Assembly (NCBI GenBank): GCA_002746395.1
Contig: NVXA01000004.1
Span: 56,799 to 63,654 of the forward strand
Length of the DNA stretch: 6,856 nucleotides
Direction of reading: 5' to 3'
Source: Paracoccaceae bacterium
Lineage (GTDB): Bacteria; Pseudomonadota; Alphaproteobacteria; Rhodobacterales; Rhodobacteraceae
Position 1 is the first letter of the stretch. Each line of letters starts with the position of its first letter. The notes beneath the pieces were generated by a model, which was not told the origin of the DNA, did no database searches, and worked only from the letters and a program-made list of their open reading frames with translations. Shown piece after piece: positions 1-6,856 of the stretch. The position numbers were made by a program, and so were the translations under genes.

Positions 1-350
1 TTGATATTGGAAACCACCCAACCCTCGTTAAACGGGATAACGGCCCAGACGACCACGGCCATAATGAACGTGATCATTGGTGCGAGGAAGAACACGATTT
101 TATCCGCGCCAGACGGCACGATGACTTCTTTAGCTATATATTTGATGAAATCCGCGAAGGATTGCAGCAGGCCGAACGGGCCAACCATGTTCGGGCCTTT
201 GCGCATCTGTACGGCTGCCCAGATTTTCCGGTCACCGTACATCAGGAACGCCAAGGCCACCAAGATCAGCACCACAACCAGCAGTGCTTGGCCAAGGATT
301 ACCAAGAAGGTTCCGAAATAAAGGCCGAATGTATCGATCATAAATTCCAT
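1..350 (-). CDS. nuoH: NADH-quinone oxidoreductase subunit H (complex I ND1-type membrane subunit), 5' part
   Basis: This is the N-terminal third of NuoH; the reading frame stays open for 116 codons to the window edge, while the family is usually about 340 residues. NuoH sits in the inner membrane, contacts NuoB and NuoD, and forms the channel through which quinone reaches its reduction site. A hydrophobic first helix spans roughly residues 10-37. It is followed by the conserved loop with YGDRKIWAAVQ (38-48) and GPNMVGPFGLLQSFADFIK (52-70), matching the complex I subunit 1 signature. A second hydrophobic segment begins near residue 84. I chose the ATG at 350 because GGAG (358-361) lies 7 bases upstream; a second in-frame ATG at 341 lacks this advantage. 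The gene starts 4 bases after the nuoG stop. Identity is very secure; only the C-terminal part is unseen. Confidence 0.97.
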   Translation of the reverse strand, partial: MEFMIDTFGLYFGTFLVILGQALLVVVLILVALAFLMYGDRKIWAAVQMRKGPNMVGPFGLLQSFADFIKYIAKEVIVPSGADKIVFFLAPMITFIMAVVVWAVIPFNEGWVVSNI

Positions 351-354
351 GTCG

Positions 355-2358
355 TCACTCCGCCGCCATTGGTTTTTGACTTGTCGCCAGTTGTGCCAGC
401 TCTGCCATCACGCTCGATGCGCGCGCAATCGGGTTGGTCTGGTAGAAGTTTGTAACCGCATTTTTGAACGCTCCAGAACCCAGTTGTTTAGGCTCTGCCG
501 CTTTCCACGGGTTTTCAGGAACCTCGTCAATCGCCGCTAGGTGCGGGAAGTCCTTGAACATTGCTGCGCGCAGCTCGTTCAGCGAATTATAAGGCAACGC
601 TTCGCCCAACTCCGCAGATAATGCCCGCAGGATTGCCCAGTTTTCCCGTGCATCACCCGGTGCAAAACCGGCACGTTGTGCCATTTGCGGGCGACCTTCG
701 GTGTTAACGAATATACCGGATTCTTCGGTGTAAGCTGCCGCCGGCAAAATCACATCCGCGCGGTGTGCGCCCCGATCCCCGTGGGAGCCTTGATAAATAA
801 CGAACGGGCCAGCGTCGATATCCAGCTCATCCGCGCCAAGGTTGTAAATCACCTCGGCCTTGTCGAGCGCGTTGAGCATGCCACCCTCAGCCGCAAATCC
901 GATGTCCATGCCACCAACACGCGCTGCTGCCGTGTGCAGTACCATGAACTTGGAGTTTGTGTTTTCGGTCAGCTTTTTGGCCGCTTCAAGAACCGCCTCG
1001 CCGTCTTTACCAGTCAAGGCACCCTGCCCGATAATCACAACCGTATTCATATCCTTGGCTGGGCCGATTTCCTTGTCTGCCAGCATCTGCAAAGCCGAAC
1101 GATCATCGCCAACATAGGCATATTCGTACGTCAGGTCAGCCTGTTCACCGACAACACCGATCATCGCACCGTTCAGCCATGCCTTGCGAATGCGCGCATT
1201 CAGCACTGGTGCTTCAGTCCGAGGGTTCGTGCCGATTAACTGGATCATTTGCGCGTTGTCGATATCTTCAATCGTCGCCGTACCAACGTATCCACCCCGA
1301 TCACCAATCGGCAAATAGGCCCCATCAACGCGGCACTCAACATTACCGTCGATCATACCTTTGAGGGCATACATCGCTTCGGTCGAGGCCAAATCGCCAG
1401 CAATCGCTGCAACCTTCTTGCCTTCACTTGCAGTTTTAATGGCCGCAAAAGCCTCAGCCCAACTGGCCTTTGCTAGCTTCCCATCAACCCGCACATACGG
1501 CGTATCGAGGCGCTGGCGACGCAATCCATCCCAGATGAAACGGGTCTTGTCGGAAATCCATTCTTCGTTCACGCCGTCATGGTTGCGCGGCACGATCCGC
1601 ATAACTTCGCGGCCTTTGGTATCCACACGAATGTTGGAACCAAGCGCGTCCATCACGTCAATCGTTTCGGTTTTCTTCAATTCCCACGGGCGGGCAGAAA
1701 ACGCATATGGTTTGGAGGTCAGCGCGCCAACCGGACACAAATCAATGATATTGCCCTGAAGATTACTGTCGAGCGTGCAATTCAGATAGGTCGTAATTTC
1801 GGCATCTTCCCCGCGCCCTGTCTGCCCCATCACGGTAAGACCGGCAACTTCAGTGGTAAAACGCACGCAACGCGTACAGGAAATACAGCGCGTCATCGTC
1901 GTCGCGACAAGCGGCCCGAGATCAAGATCCTCGACAGAGCGTTTCGCCTCGCGGCTACGCGAAAAATCAACGCCATAAGCCATGGCCTGATCCTGCAAGT
2001 CACACTCGCCACCCTGATCACATATCGGGCAGTCGAGCGGGTGGTTCAGAAGCATAAACTCCATGACCCCTTCGCGGGCCTTTTTGACCATCGGAGATTT
2101 AGTTTTAACAACAGGCGGTTGACCCTCTGGCCCCGGACGTAAGTCACGGACCTGCATGGCACAAGATGCAGCAGGCTTCGGTGGGCCACCGACGACTTCA
2201 ACCAGACACATGCGGCAATTGCCAGCGATAGTCAGGCGTTCATGGTAACAGAAACGCGGAATTTCGATGCCCGCAACTTCGGCTGCTTGCAGAATGGTCA
2301 TCGCACCATCGACTTCGACTTCTTGGTCGTCGATTATGATTTTTTTGAGGTCAGACAT
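355..2358 (-). CDS. nuoG: NADH-quinone oxidoreductase subunit G (complex I 75 kDa-type Fe-S subunit)
   Basis: NuoG carries electrons from NuoF through a chain of Fe-S clusters toward NuoB, in the peripheral arm on the cytoplasmic side. The protein is 667 residues, normal for the alphaproteobacterial and mitochondrial type. The N-terminal ferredoxin domain has the [2Fe-2S] N1b ligands C37, C48, C51 and C66. The N5 [4Fe-4S] ligands are H106, C110, C113 and C119 in [14 protein letters not shown]. The N4 ligands are C158, C161, C164 and C208. After about residue 220 it becomes a molybdopterin-oxidoreductase-like domain that in this family binds no molybdenum cofactor. The extra N7 cysteines known from E. 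coli and Thermus are absent; the region reads [15 protein letters not shown] (231-245). I chose the ATG at 2358 because GGAG (2366-2369) lies 7 bases upstream; an in-frame TTG at 2376 would add six residues and overlap nuoF. It begins 4 bases after the nuoF stop and is followed 4 bases later by nuoH. Confidence 0.98.
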   Translation of the reverse strand: MSDLKKIIIDDQEVEVDGAMTILQAAEVAGIEIPRFCYHERLTIAGNCRMCLVEVVGGPPKPAASCAMQVRDLRPGPEGQPPVVKTKSPMVKKAREGVMEFMLLNHPLDCPICDQGGECDLQDQAMAYGVDFSRSREAKRSVEDLDLGPLVATTMTRCISCTRCVRFTTEVAGLTVMGQTGRGEDAEITTYLNCTLDSNLQGNIIDLCPVGALTSKPYAFSARPWELKKTETIDVMDALGSNIRVDTKGREVMRIVPRNHDGVNEEWISDKTRFIWDGLRRQRLDTPYVRVDGKLAKASWAEAFAAIKTASEGKKVAAIAGDLASTEAMYALKGMIDGNVECRVDGAYLPIGDRGGYVGTATIEDIDNAQMIQLIGTNPRTEAPVLNARIRKAWLNGAMIGVVGEQADLTYEYAYVGDDRSALQMLADKEIGPAKDMNTVVIIGQGALTGKDGEAVLEAAKKLTENTNSKFMVLHTAAARVGGMDIGFAAEGGMLNALDKAEVIYNLGADELDIDAGPFVIYQGSHGDRGAHRADVILPAAAYTEESGIFVNTEGRPQMAQRAGFAPGDARENWAILRALSAELGEALPYNSLNELRAAMFKDFPHLAAIDEVPENPWKAAEPKQLGSGAFKNAVTNFYQTNPIARASSVMAELAQLATSQKPMAAE
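358..361 (-). promoter_or_regulatory. Ribosome binding site deciding the nuoH start
   Basis: GGAG on the minus strand overlaps the end of nuoG and lies 7 bases before the ATG at 348-350. It favours this ATG over the second one at 339-341. Confidence 0.75.
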
Positions 2359-2362
2359 CGCC

Positions 2363-3658
2363 CTACTCCGCCGCAATCGAGCTTACACGGCCCGTTTTTT
2401 GATATTTAATCCGATCTTCGATCTCGTTACGGAAATGCCGGACCAGACCTTGAATGGGCCAAGCCGCTGCATCGCCGAGCGCGCAAATTGTGTGCCCCTC
2501 GACCTGTTTGGTTACGCTAAGAAGCATGTCAATTTCCTCAAGCTCGGCCTCGCCTGTTACCAGGCGGTCCATAACCCGCATCATCCATCCCGTACCTTCA
2601 CGGCACGGCGTACACTGACCGCAGCTTTCGTGTTTATAGAATTTAGCCAACCGCCAGATCGCTTTGATAACGTCGGTGGACTGATCCATGACGATCACCG
2701 CCGCCGTGCCCAGACCTGACTGTTGCTCGCGCAACCAGTCAAAATCCATAATGGCGTCTTTGGCAATGTCGGCAGGCAAAAGCGGAACGGACGAACCGCC
2801 CGGAATGACCGCCTTAAGGTTTTTCCAACCACCGCGAACACCGCCGCAATGCTTATCGAGCAGCTCTTCCAGCGGGATCGACATGCTTTCTTCAACCACA
2901 CAGGGGTTGTTGACGTGGCCCGAAATCCCGAAAAGTTTTGTGCCGTGATTATTTGGCCGCCCCATGGAGGTAAACCAATCCGCGCCGCGCCGTAAAATTG
3001 TCGGGACAACCGCAATTGATTCAACATTGTTAACGGTCGTCGGCGCACCGTACAGGCCAGCGCCCGCAGGGAATGGCGGTTTCATCCGCGGCATGCCTTT
3101 GCGGCCCTCAAGACTTTCCAAAAGTGCCGTTTCTTCACCGCAAATATACGCGCCCGCACCGTGGTGCAGATAAAGGTCGAAATCCCAACCGGACCCCGCC
3201 GCGTTTTTGCCCAGCAAACCCGCGTCATAGCATTCGTCAATCGCGATCTGTAAAGCCTCGCGTTCGCGGATGAACTCTCCGCGGATATAGATGTAACCAG
3301 CATTGGCGCCCATACCGAAACCTGCGATCAAGCACCCTTCGATCAGCGTGTGCGGATCATGACGCATGATTTCACGGTCTTTACAGGTTCCCGGCTCGGA
3401 TTCATCTGCGTTGACCACAAGATAAGACGGACGGCCATCGCTTTCTTTAGGCATAAAAGACCATTTCAGACCCGTCGGGAAACCCGCGCCGCCACGACCA
3501 CGAAGGCCGGAAGCCTTAACCTGATCGACAACCCAGTCGCGCCCGTTCTGGATATATCCAGCGGTTCCGTCCCAGTGGCCACGCGCCCGCGCGCCTGCAA
3601 GGCTGCGATCGTGCATACCGTAAAGGTTCGTAAATATACGGTCCTTGTCGTCGAGCAT
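2363..3658 (-). CDS. nuoF: NADH-quinone oxidoreductase subunit F (NADH- and FMN-binding 51 kDa-type subunit)
   Basis: NuoF is the entry point of complex I: it oxidises NADH, passes electrons to FMN and then to [4Fe-4S] cluster N3. The protein is 431 residues, the usual length. The glycine-rich nucleotide/FMN site is [10 protein letters not shown] at residues 54-63, with [12 protein letters not shown] (84-95) and [16 protein letters not shown] (170-185) completing the flavin and NADH pocket. The N3 ligands are C346, C349 and C352 in [12 protein letters not shown], plus C392 in GHTICALGD. The ATG at 3658 is chosen because GGAG lies just upstream (3664-3667), the start sits 1 base after the stop of the preceding small gene, and the N-terminus then starts [14 protein letters not shown] as I expect for the family. 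An ATG at 3703 would add 15 unrelated residues read out of frame over the upstream gene. All cofactor residues are present. Confidence 0.98.
   Translation of the reverse strand: MLDDKDRIFTNLYGMHDRSLAGARARGHWDGTAGYIQNGRDWVVDQVKASGLRGRGGAGFPTGLKWSFMPKESDGRPSYLVVNADESEPGTCKDREIMRHDPHTLIEGCLIAGFGMGANAGYIYIRGEFIREREALQIAIDECYDAGLLGKNAAGSGWDFDLYLHHGAGAYICGEETALLESLEGRKGMPRMKPPFPAGAGLYGAPTTVNNVESIAVVPTILRRGADWFTSMGRPNNHGTKLFGISGHVNNPCVVEESMSIPLEELLDKHCGGVRGGWKNLKAVIPGGSSVPLLPADIAKDAIMDFDWLREQQSGLGTAAVIVMDQSTDVIKAIWRLAKFYKHESCGQCTPCREGTGWMMRVMDRLVTGEAELEEIDMLLSVTKQVEGHTICALGDAAAWPIQGLVRHFRNEIEDRIKYQKTGRVSSIAAE
2366..2369 (-). promoter_or_regulatory. Ribosome binding site deciding the nuoG start
   Basis: GGAG on the minus strand sits in the last codons of nuoF, 7 bases before the ATG at 2356-2358. 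It favours this ATG over the in-frame TTG at 2376. Confidence 0.75.
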
Positions 3659-3659
3659 C

Positions 3660-3878
3660 TTACTCTCCTTCTTGGCGTTGCCGCCAAACCTTAAACAAAA
3701 CAATCAGCGCCCAGGCAAATGCCCCTATGGCCGCGAAGTCTGCCAGAAACGCGAAACGCGTTGGAAGACCCAATTTTCCACCGATAAAACTGACCAACAT
3801 CCACCCCAACATAGCCACCAAGATCACGATTGAGGCCAATCGTGTCTGTGCTTTTTGCTGGTCGGTACTATTGCTCAC
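3660..3878 (-). CDS. Small two-helix membrane protein, DUF5337-like, encoded within the nuo operon
   Basis: This encodes 72 residues with two predicted membrane segments, about residues 14-36 and 43-65. They are joined by a short glycine-containing turn (GGKLGLPTR, 33-41). The N-terminus is polar ([12 protein letters not shown]) and the C-terminus is charged ([10 protein letters not shown]). It has no cofactor motif, no signal peptide cleavage site and no catalytic residue I can name. It starts with GTG at 3878, supported by AGGAG (3885-3889) 6 bases upstream. It begins 20 bases after nuoE and ends 1 base before nuoF. From memory, small proteins of the DUF5337 family occupy this position in Rhodobacterales, and Paracoccus is known to have several unidentified reading frames in its complex I cluster. 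I infer a role in assembly of complex I or as an accessory subunit, from position only. It is very likely a real gene, because the start signal is good and it fits the operon spacing. Confidence 0.88.
   Translation of the reverse strand: MSNSTDQQKAQTRLASIVILVAMLGWMLVSFIGGKLGLPTRFAFLADFAAIGAFAWALIVLFKVWRQRQEGE
3664..3667 (-). promoter_or_regulatory. Ribosome binding site deciding the nuoF start
   Basis: GGAG on the minus strand lies 5 bases before the nuoF ATG at 3656-3658 and just upstream of the stop codon of the preceding small gene. It supports the 431-residue form of NuoF over a longer one from an ATG at 3703. Confidence 0.75.
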
Positions 3879-3884
3879 TTCAAT

Positions 3885-3889
3885 CTCCT
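3885..3889 (-). promoter_or_regulatory. Ribosome binding site deciding the GTG start of the small membrane protein
   Basis: AGGAG on the minus strand lies 6 bases before the GTG at 3876-3878, inside the 20-base spacer after nuoE. No ATG is available at a comparable place, so this motif supports the unusual GTG start. Confidence 0.8.
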
Positions 3890-3898
3890 AGTTAGGCG

Positions 3899-4909
3899 TT
3901 AATAAACGTCGCCCTTGTCTACTTTCTTCGAAAACGCCGTGTCGCCACCTTCGGCCAACAGTTTTGCTTGGCCAACCCAATCATCACGGCTGACGCGACC
4001 CTTGAATTTCACAAGGTTATCATCCGCCCATTTAACCTCGGCCTCAGTCCAAGCGGCGATTTGGTCGTAATGCCAAACACCTTTGTCGTTCAAATCGGCC
4101 TCTAGTTTAGGACCAACGCCTTTGATTTTTTTCAAATCGTCGCCGCCACCTTCACGCGGACCGTCCAGCATCGTTGGTCCTTGCCCCGCAGCAGCAGCAG
4201 TTTTCGTTTTGGGTTTAGGCTTAGTGATAATCGGGACTTCATCACCCTGAATACGCTTGATGGTATCGCCAAGCGCATTTGCCAGCGCGACGGAGCCATT
4301 AGCGGCCTCGCCCGTCTTATCTTTCAGACTTGTCAAACCACCCAAAGGTTCAGCTGCGAACCTACCATTTTGCGGGCCGGGTGTCGGAACCTCACCGTTT
4401 TCAAAAGCTTTCAAAAGGTCGCGAAACTTTTCAGCGGTAAGGTCTTCGTAATAATCCTTACCAATTTGCGCCATTGGAGCGTTGGTACATGCGCCAAGAC
4501 ATTCGACCTCTTCCCAGCTGAATTTGCCGTCGGCGCTGATTTCATGCGCATTTTTGGCAATCACTTCTTGGCAGATTCCAATCAGATCCTCAGACCCACA
4601 CAGCATGCAGCTTGTTGTGCCGCAAATCTGAATATGTGCAACAGAACCAACAGGTTTCAACTGGAACATAAAGTAGAACGTGGCAACTTCCAACACACGA
4701 ATATATGCCATGCCCAGCATATCTGCGATAGATTCGATGGCGGGTTTTGACAGCCAACCTTCTTGTTCCTGTGCGCGCCATAACAACGGGATCACGCCCG
4801 AAGCCTGACGCCCCTCAGGGAATTTGGTTAACTGGGCTTCGGCCCACGCCTGATTTGCCGCGGTGAATGCGAAACTATCAGGTTGTTCTGAATGAAGGCG
4901 GCGTAGCAT
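3899..4909 (-). CDS. nuoE: NADH-quinone oxidoreductase subunit E (24 kDa-type) with C-terminal helix-hairpin-helix-like extension
   Basis: NuoE pairs with NuoF in the NADH-oxidising tip and holds the [2Fe-2S] cluster N1a. The catalytic part covers about residues 15-170: a helical bundle (15-85), then a thioredoxin-like fold with ligands C96 and C101 (ICGTTSC) and C137 and C141 (CLGAC). At 336 residues it is much longer than E. coli NuoE (about 166) or Paracoccus Nqo2 (about 239). The extra part is a flexible linker (about 171-254) with a Lys/Pro/Thr/Ala-rich stretch at 231-241. It is followed by a compact domain, about 255-321, that starts with the helix-hairpin-helix-like core [15 protein letters not shown] (259-273). 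The tail ends [11 protein letters not shown] recall related domains in Rhodobacterales NuoE and fused to ribosomal protein L21 in some alphaproteobacteria. The ATG overlaps the nuoD stop by 1 base; the nearest GGAG (4921-4924) is 11 bases away, so re-initiation after nuoD probably helps translation. Confidence 0.97.
   Translation of the reverse strand: MLRRLHSEQPDSFAFTAANQAWAEAQLTKFPEGRQASGVIPLLWRAQEQEGWLSKPAIESIADMLGMAYIRVLEVATFYFMFQLKPVGSVAHIQICGTTSCMLCGSEDLIGICQEVIAKNAHEISADGKFSWEEVECLGACTNAPMAQIGKDYYEDLTAEKFRDLLKAFENGEVPTPGPQNGRFAAEPLGGLTSLKDKTGEAANGSVALANALGDTIKRIQGDEVPIITKPKPKTKTAAAAGQGPTMLDGPREGGGDDLKKIKGVGPKLEADLNDKGVWHYDQIAAWTEAEVKWADDNLVKFKGRVSRDDWVGQAKLLAEGGDTAFSKKVDKGDVY
3947..4147 (-). 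other. Helix-hairpin-helix / H3TH-like C-terminal domain of NuoE
   Basis: This part of nuoE encodes residues 255-321. The [15 protein letters not shown] segment (264-278) is typical of helix-hairpin-helix domains, where a GxGxxxA/L turn is followed by a helix. It is then followed by [13 protein letters not shown] and [19 protein letters not shown], which resemble the flap-endonuclease-like helix-3-turn-helix families. Such domains usually bind nucleic acid or mediate protein contacts. No nuclease active site is visible, so the role in complex I is unknown. The domain assignment is from pattern recognition, not a profile search. Confidence 0.75.
4178..4182 (-). promoter_or_regulatory. Possible internal ribosome binding site within nuoE
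   Basis: On the minus strand AAGGA lies 6 bases before an in-frame ATG at 4169-4171 (codon M247 of NuoE). Initiation there would make a free 90-residue protein consisting of the C-terminal helix-hairpin-helix-like domain. The spacing is as good as that of the operon's true starts, but such a motif can also occur by chance in the Gln-Gly-Pro codons of the linker. Confidence 0.3.
4184..4222 (-). repeat. Low-complexity linker in nuoE (Lys-Pro/Lys-Thr then Ala run)
   Basis: The codons for NuoE residues 230-242 are compositionally simple: alternating AAA lysine codons with Pro or Thr, then a run of GCT/GCG alanine codons. On the plus strand the alanine part is four GCA units (4188-4199). It separates the Fe-S domain from the C-terminal domain and is the segment most likely to vary in length between relatives. 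Confidence 0.7.
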
Positions 4910-6120
4910 TAACGGTCTATCTCCCCGAAAACGATGTCAATTGTGCCAATAATGGCAGCAACATCAGCCAACTGGTGGCCGGTTGCGAGGTGATCGACGG
5001 CTTGCAGATGCAGATAGCCGGGCGCACGAATTTTGGCTTTGTAGGGTTTGTTTGACCCATCGGCCACCAGATACACGCCAAACTCGCCTTTGGGGGCCTC
5101 GACTGCCGCGTAAACTTCGCCGGCTGGAACATGGAACCCTTCGGTATAAAGTTTGAAGTGGTGGATCAATGCTTCCATCGAGGTTTTCATGTCCGCGCGC
5201 TTTGGTGGGGTTAATTTACCACGTGCAAGAACGTCTTCGCCCTTACATTCCCCAAGTTTAACAATGCATTGCTGCATGATCTTGATGCTTTCACGCATCT
5301 CTTCGAGGCGCATCAAGTAGCGATCATAACAGTCGCCATTCTTACCAACCGGAATCTTGAATTCCAGCTCGTTATAGCATTCATACGGCTGCGAGCGGCG
5401 CAGATCCCACGCAAAACCGGCTGAGCGCGCCATGACGCCGTTAAGGCCCCAATCAAACACGTCTTGCTTGGTAACGACGGCGATATCGACGTTGCGCTGC
5501 TTGAAAATACGGTTTTCAGTTAACAGGCCTTCGAAATCTTGCAAGAACGGTTCGAACTGTTCGGTCCACGTTTGAATGTCGGCAATCAGTTTTTCAGGTA
5601 AATCCTGATGCACACCACCGGGGCGGAAATAGTTAGCGTGCAGACGCGCGCCACAAGCCCGTTCATAGAAAATCATCAGGCTTTCACGCTGGTCAAACCC
5701 CCAAAGGTTTGGCGTCAACGCGCCAACGTCCAGCGCTTGCGAGCCGACGTTCATAAGGTGGTTCGCGATACGCCCAAGTTCTGAATACAAAACACGGATC
5801 AGGCTGGCGCGGCGCGGCACTTCAACGCCTGTCAGCTTTTCAATTGCCAAACACCAAGCGTGCTCCTGATTCATCGGGGCTACGTAATCCAGCCGATCAA
5901 AATACGGCAGATTCTGCAAATATGTCCGGCTTTCCATCAGCTTTTCGGTGCCGCGATGCAGCAGGCCGATATGCGGGTCAGCGCGTTCAACAATTTCGCC
6001 GTCGAGTTCCAGCACCATACGCAAAACGCCGTGCGCCGCAGGGTGTTGTGGTCCGAAATTAATCGAAAAGTTACGAACTTTTTCGTCTATACCAATAGTG
6101 TTACCGTTTGATCCGTCCAT
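4909..6120 (-). CDS. nuoD: NADH-quinone oxidoreductase subunit D (49 kDa-type quinone-site subunit)
   Basis: NuoD forms the quinone-reduction site together with NuoB and descends from the large subunit of [NiFe] hydrogenases. It is 403 residues, normal for a stand-alone NuoD (not fused to NuoC as in E. coli). The conserved loop [12 protein letters not shown] (23-34) carries H30. The [10 protein letters not shown] segment (71-80) carries Y79. Their spacing of 49 matches the quinone-headgroup His/Tyr pair of bovine (H59/Y108) and Thermus (H38/Y87) enzymes. Other family blocks are [12 protein letters not shown] (50-61), [11 protein letters not shown] (113-123), the RPGGV segment (166-170) and the C-terminal DIVFGEIDR. 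The hydrogenase Ni-binding cysteines are absent, as expected. The ATG at 6120 lies 3 bases after the nuoC stop, with AAGAAGGA (6131-6138) inside the end of nuoC as its ribosome binding site. Its TAA stop shares a base with the nuoE ATG. Confidence 0.99.
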   Translation of the reverse strand: MDGSNGNTIGIDEKVRNFSINFGPQHPAAHGVLRMVLELDGEIVERADPHIGLLHRGTEKLMESRTYLQNLPYFDRLDYVAPMNQEHAWCLAIEKLTGVEVPRRASLIRVLYSELGRIANHLMNVGSQALDVGALTPNLWGFDQRESLMIFYERACGARLHANYFRPGGVHQDLPEKLIADIQTWTEQFEPFLQDFEGLLTENRIFKQRNVDIAVVTKQDVFDWGLNGVMARSAGFAWDLRRSQPYECYNELEFKIPVGKNGDCYDRYLMRLEEMRESIKIMQQCIVKLGECKGEDVLARGKLTPPKRADMKTSMEALIHHFKLYTEGFHVPAGEVYAAVEAPKGEFGVYLVADGSNKPYKAKIRAPGYLHLQAVDHLATGHQLADVAAIIGTIDIVFGEIDR

Positions 6121-6123
6121 GTC

Positions 6124-6726
6124 TTAGGTGTCCTTCTTCTCGTCACCCGGCAGGATGTATTCGGCACCCTCCCATGGAGACATGAAATCGAATTGGCGGT
6201 ATTCCTGTGTCAGTTTCACAGGTTCGTAAATACAGCGTTTCTCGACTTCGTCGTAGCGCATCTCGACATATCCGGTCGTTGGGAAGTCCTTCCGCAGGGG
6301 ATGCCCCTCAAACCCGTAATCCGTCAGTAGGCGACGTAAATCTGGGTGGTTAGCGAACAGAATGCCGTACATATCAAAGGCTTCGCGCTCAAACCAGTTG
6401 GCACAAGCATGGAACGAGGTGATCGATTCAACTTGCTCATCTTCTTCGACCATAACCTTCACGCGGATGCGCTGGTTAACGACCATCGACAAGAAGTGGT
6501 AAACAACCTCGAAACGTTTTTCACGCCCCGGATAGTCAACGGCAGTGATGTCCACAAGTGTTGTGAACTGACAAGATGAATTTCCTTTTAGGAAATCAAT
6601 GAAATCCAGCAAACCGGCGTTGGTTACAACAACCGTAAGTTCATCAAAATCAATCGAGGAGGATACAACCGCATCCGACTGTTTGGCCTCAAGTACAGCG
6701 GCCAGATCTTTAAGCGCTTCGCTCAT
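6124..6726 (-). CDS. nuoC: NADH-quinone oxidoreductase subunit C (30 kDa-type)
   Basis: NuoC is a cofactor-free structural subunit of the peripheral arm; it packs against NuoD and helps assemble the quinone module. It is 200 residues, typical for the separate alphaproteobacterial form. The complex I 30 kDa signature is unmistakable: [20 protein letters not shown] (111-130), then [19 protein letters not shown] (131-149). The C-terminal block FDFMSPWEG (179-187) is also family-typical. The ATG at 6726 is preceded by AGGGGG (6732-6737) with 5 bases of spacing, and that motif overlaps the nuoB stop codon. The gene starts 9 bases after nuoB and ends 3 bases before nuoD, so the three genes of the connecting module are made from one message. 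Confidence 0.99.
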   Translation of the reverse strand: MSEALKDLAAVLEAKQSDAVVSSSIDFDELTVVVTNAGLLDFIDFLKGNSSCQFTTLVDITAVDYPGREKRFEVVYHFLSMVVNQRIRVKVMVEEDEQVESITSFHACANWFEREAFDMYGILFANHPDLRRLLTDYGFEGHPLRKDFPTTGYVEMRYDEVEKRCIYEPVKLTQEYRQFDFMSPWEGAEYILPGDEKKDT

Positions 6727-6735
6727 ATCAGCCCC

Positions 6736-6856
6736 CTACCTTGCAATCGTGCCAGTGCGACGGATTTTCCGCTGCAACTGCAAAAGGCCATACATCAATG
6801 CTTCGGCTGTAGGTGGGCAACCTGGCACATAAACGTCAACCGGAACAATACGGTCA
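6736..6856 (-). CDS. nuoB: NADH-quinone oxidoreductase subunit B (PSST-type, cluster N2 subunit), 3' end
   Basis: Only the last 39 full codons are inside the window; the 5' part lies beyond the right edge. The visible frame reads [19 protein letters not shown] followed by [20 protein letters not shown] and a TAG stop. The [20 protein letters not shown] block is the C-terminal signature of NuoB, and its cysteine is one of the ligands of [4Fe-4S] cluster N2, the last cluster before quinone. NuoB lies between NuoD and the membrane subunit NuoH. It is the first of the visible cistrons in the direction of transcription, and nuoA is expected just upstream of it outside the window. The assignment is firm despite the short piece. 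Confidence 0.97.
   Translation of the reverse strand, partial: DRIVPVDVYVPGCPPTAEALMYGLLQLQRKIRRTGTIAR

Noticed and set aside
676..1239. A 187-codon plus-strand open frame opposite nuoG
   Set aside because: It lies entirely antisense to the molybdopterin-like domain of NuoG. Its translation resembles no family, and it is best explained as a shadow of the codon bias of nuoG.
1579..2142. A second 187-codon plus-strand open frame opposite the N-terminal half of nuoG
   Set aside because: It is antisense to the strongly conserved Fe-S ligand regions of NuoG, and its translation has an odd composition with no recognisable domain.
2359..2376. A longer NuoG starting at the TTG at 2376
   Set aside because: TTG is a weak start, would overlap nuoF, and the GGAG motif is placed for the ATG at 2358.
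3659..3703. A longer NuoF starting at the ATG at 3703
   Set aside because: It would add 15 residues that read through the end of the small membrane protein gene in another frame. The ATG at 3658 has a clear GGAG and gives the standard NuoF length.
3879..3898. The 20-base spacer between nuoE and the small membrane protein as a promoter or terminator site
   Set aside because: It is too short and shows only a ribosome binding site; there is no hairpin with a T-run and no promoter-like pair of boxes.
4181..4750. A 189-codon plus-strand open frame opposite nuoE
   Set aside because: It covers the complementary strand of the N1a-cluster domain and linker; it has no recognisable protein features and is a shadow.
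1..6856. A defence system, mobile element, CRISPR array or other accessory module hidden in the window
   Set aside because: The whole length is covered by complex I genes with gaps of at most 20 bases. I saw no transposase-like frames, inverted terminal repeats, regularly spaced repeats or tRNA-like folds.

Overview
The window is one uninterrupted stretch of a bacterial respiratory complex I (NADH:quinone oxidoreductase, nuo/nqo) operon. Every gene lies on the minus strand, so transcription runs from high to low coordinates. In that direction the order is nuoB (3' end only), nuoC, nuoD, nuoE, a small two-helix membrane protein (DUF5337-like), nuoF, nuoG and nuoH (5' part only). Junctions are very tight: spacers of 9, 3, 20, 1, 4 and 4 bases plus one 1-base overlap (nuoD/nuoE). 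No gap exceeds 20 bases, so I see no room for an internal promoter, terminator, RNA gene or mobile element between genes.

The organism is most likely an alphaproteobacterium of the Rhodobacterales, perhaps a marine roseobacter-type lineage with moderate GC. The evidence is separate nuoC and nuoD genes, a NuoG without the extra N7 cluster ligands, a NuoE with a long C-terminal extension ending in a helix-hairpin-helix-like domain, and a small DUF5337-type gene between nuoE and nuoF. The assignment comes from remembered family features, not from a search.

Functionally, NuoE, NuoF and NuoG form the NADH-oxidising arm (FMN and the N1a, N3, N1b, N5 and N4 Fe-S clusters). NuoB, NuoC and NuoD form the connecting module that carries electrons to cluster N2 and the quinone site. 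NuoH is the membrane subunit that forms the quinone entry channel. All cofactor ligands that can be checked in the complete subunits are present and no gene appears broken, so the enzyme looks functional.

I do not see a new multi-gene system here. The items most worth a second look are the non-catalytic C-terminal domain on NuoE, a well-placed internal Shine-Dalgarno/ATG that could release that domain as a separate ~90-residue protein, and the uncharacterised two-helix membrane protein within the operon.
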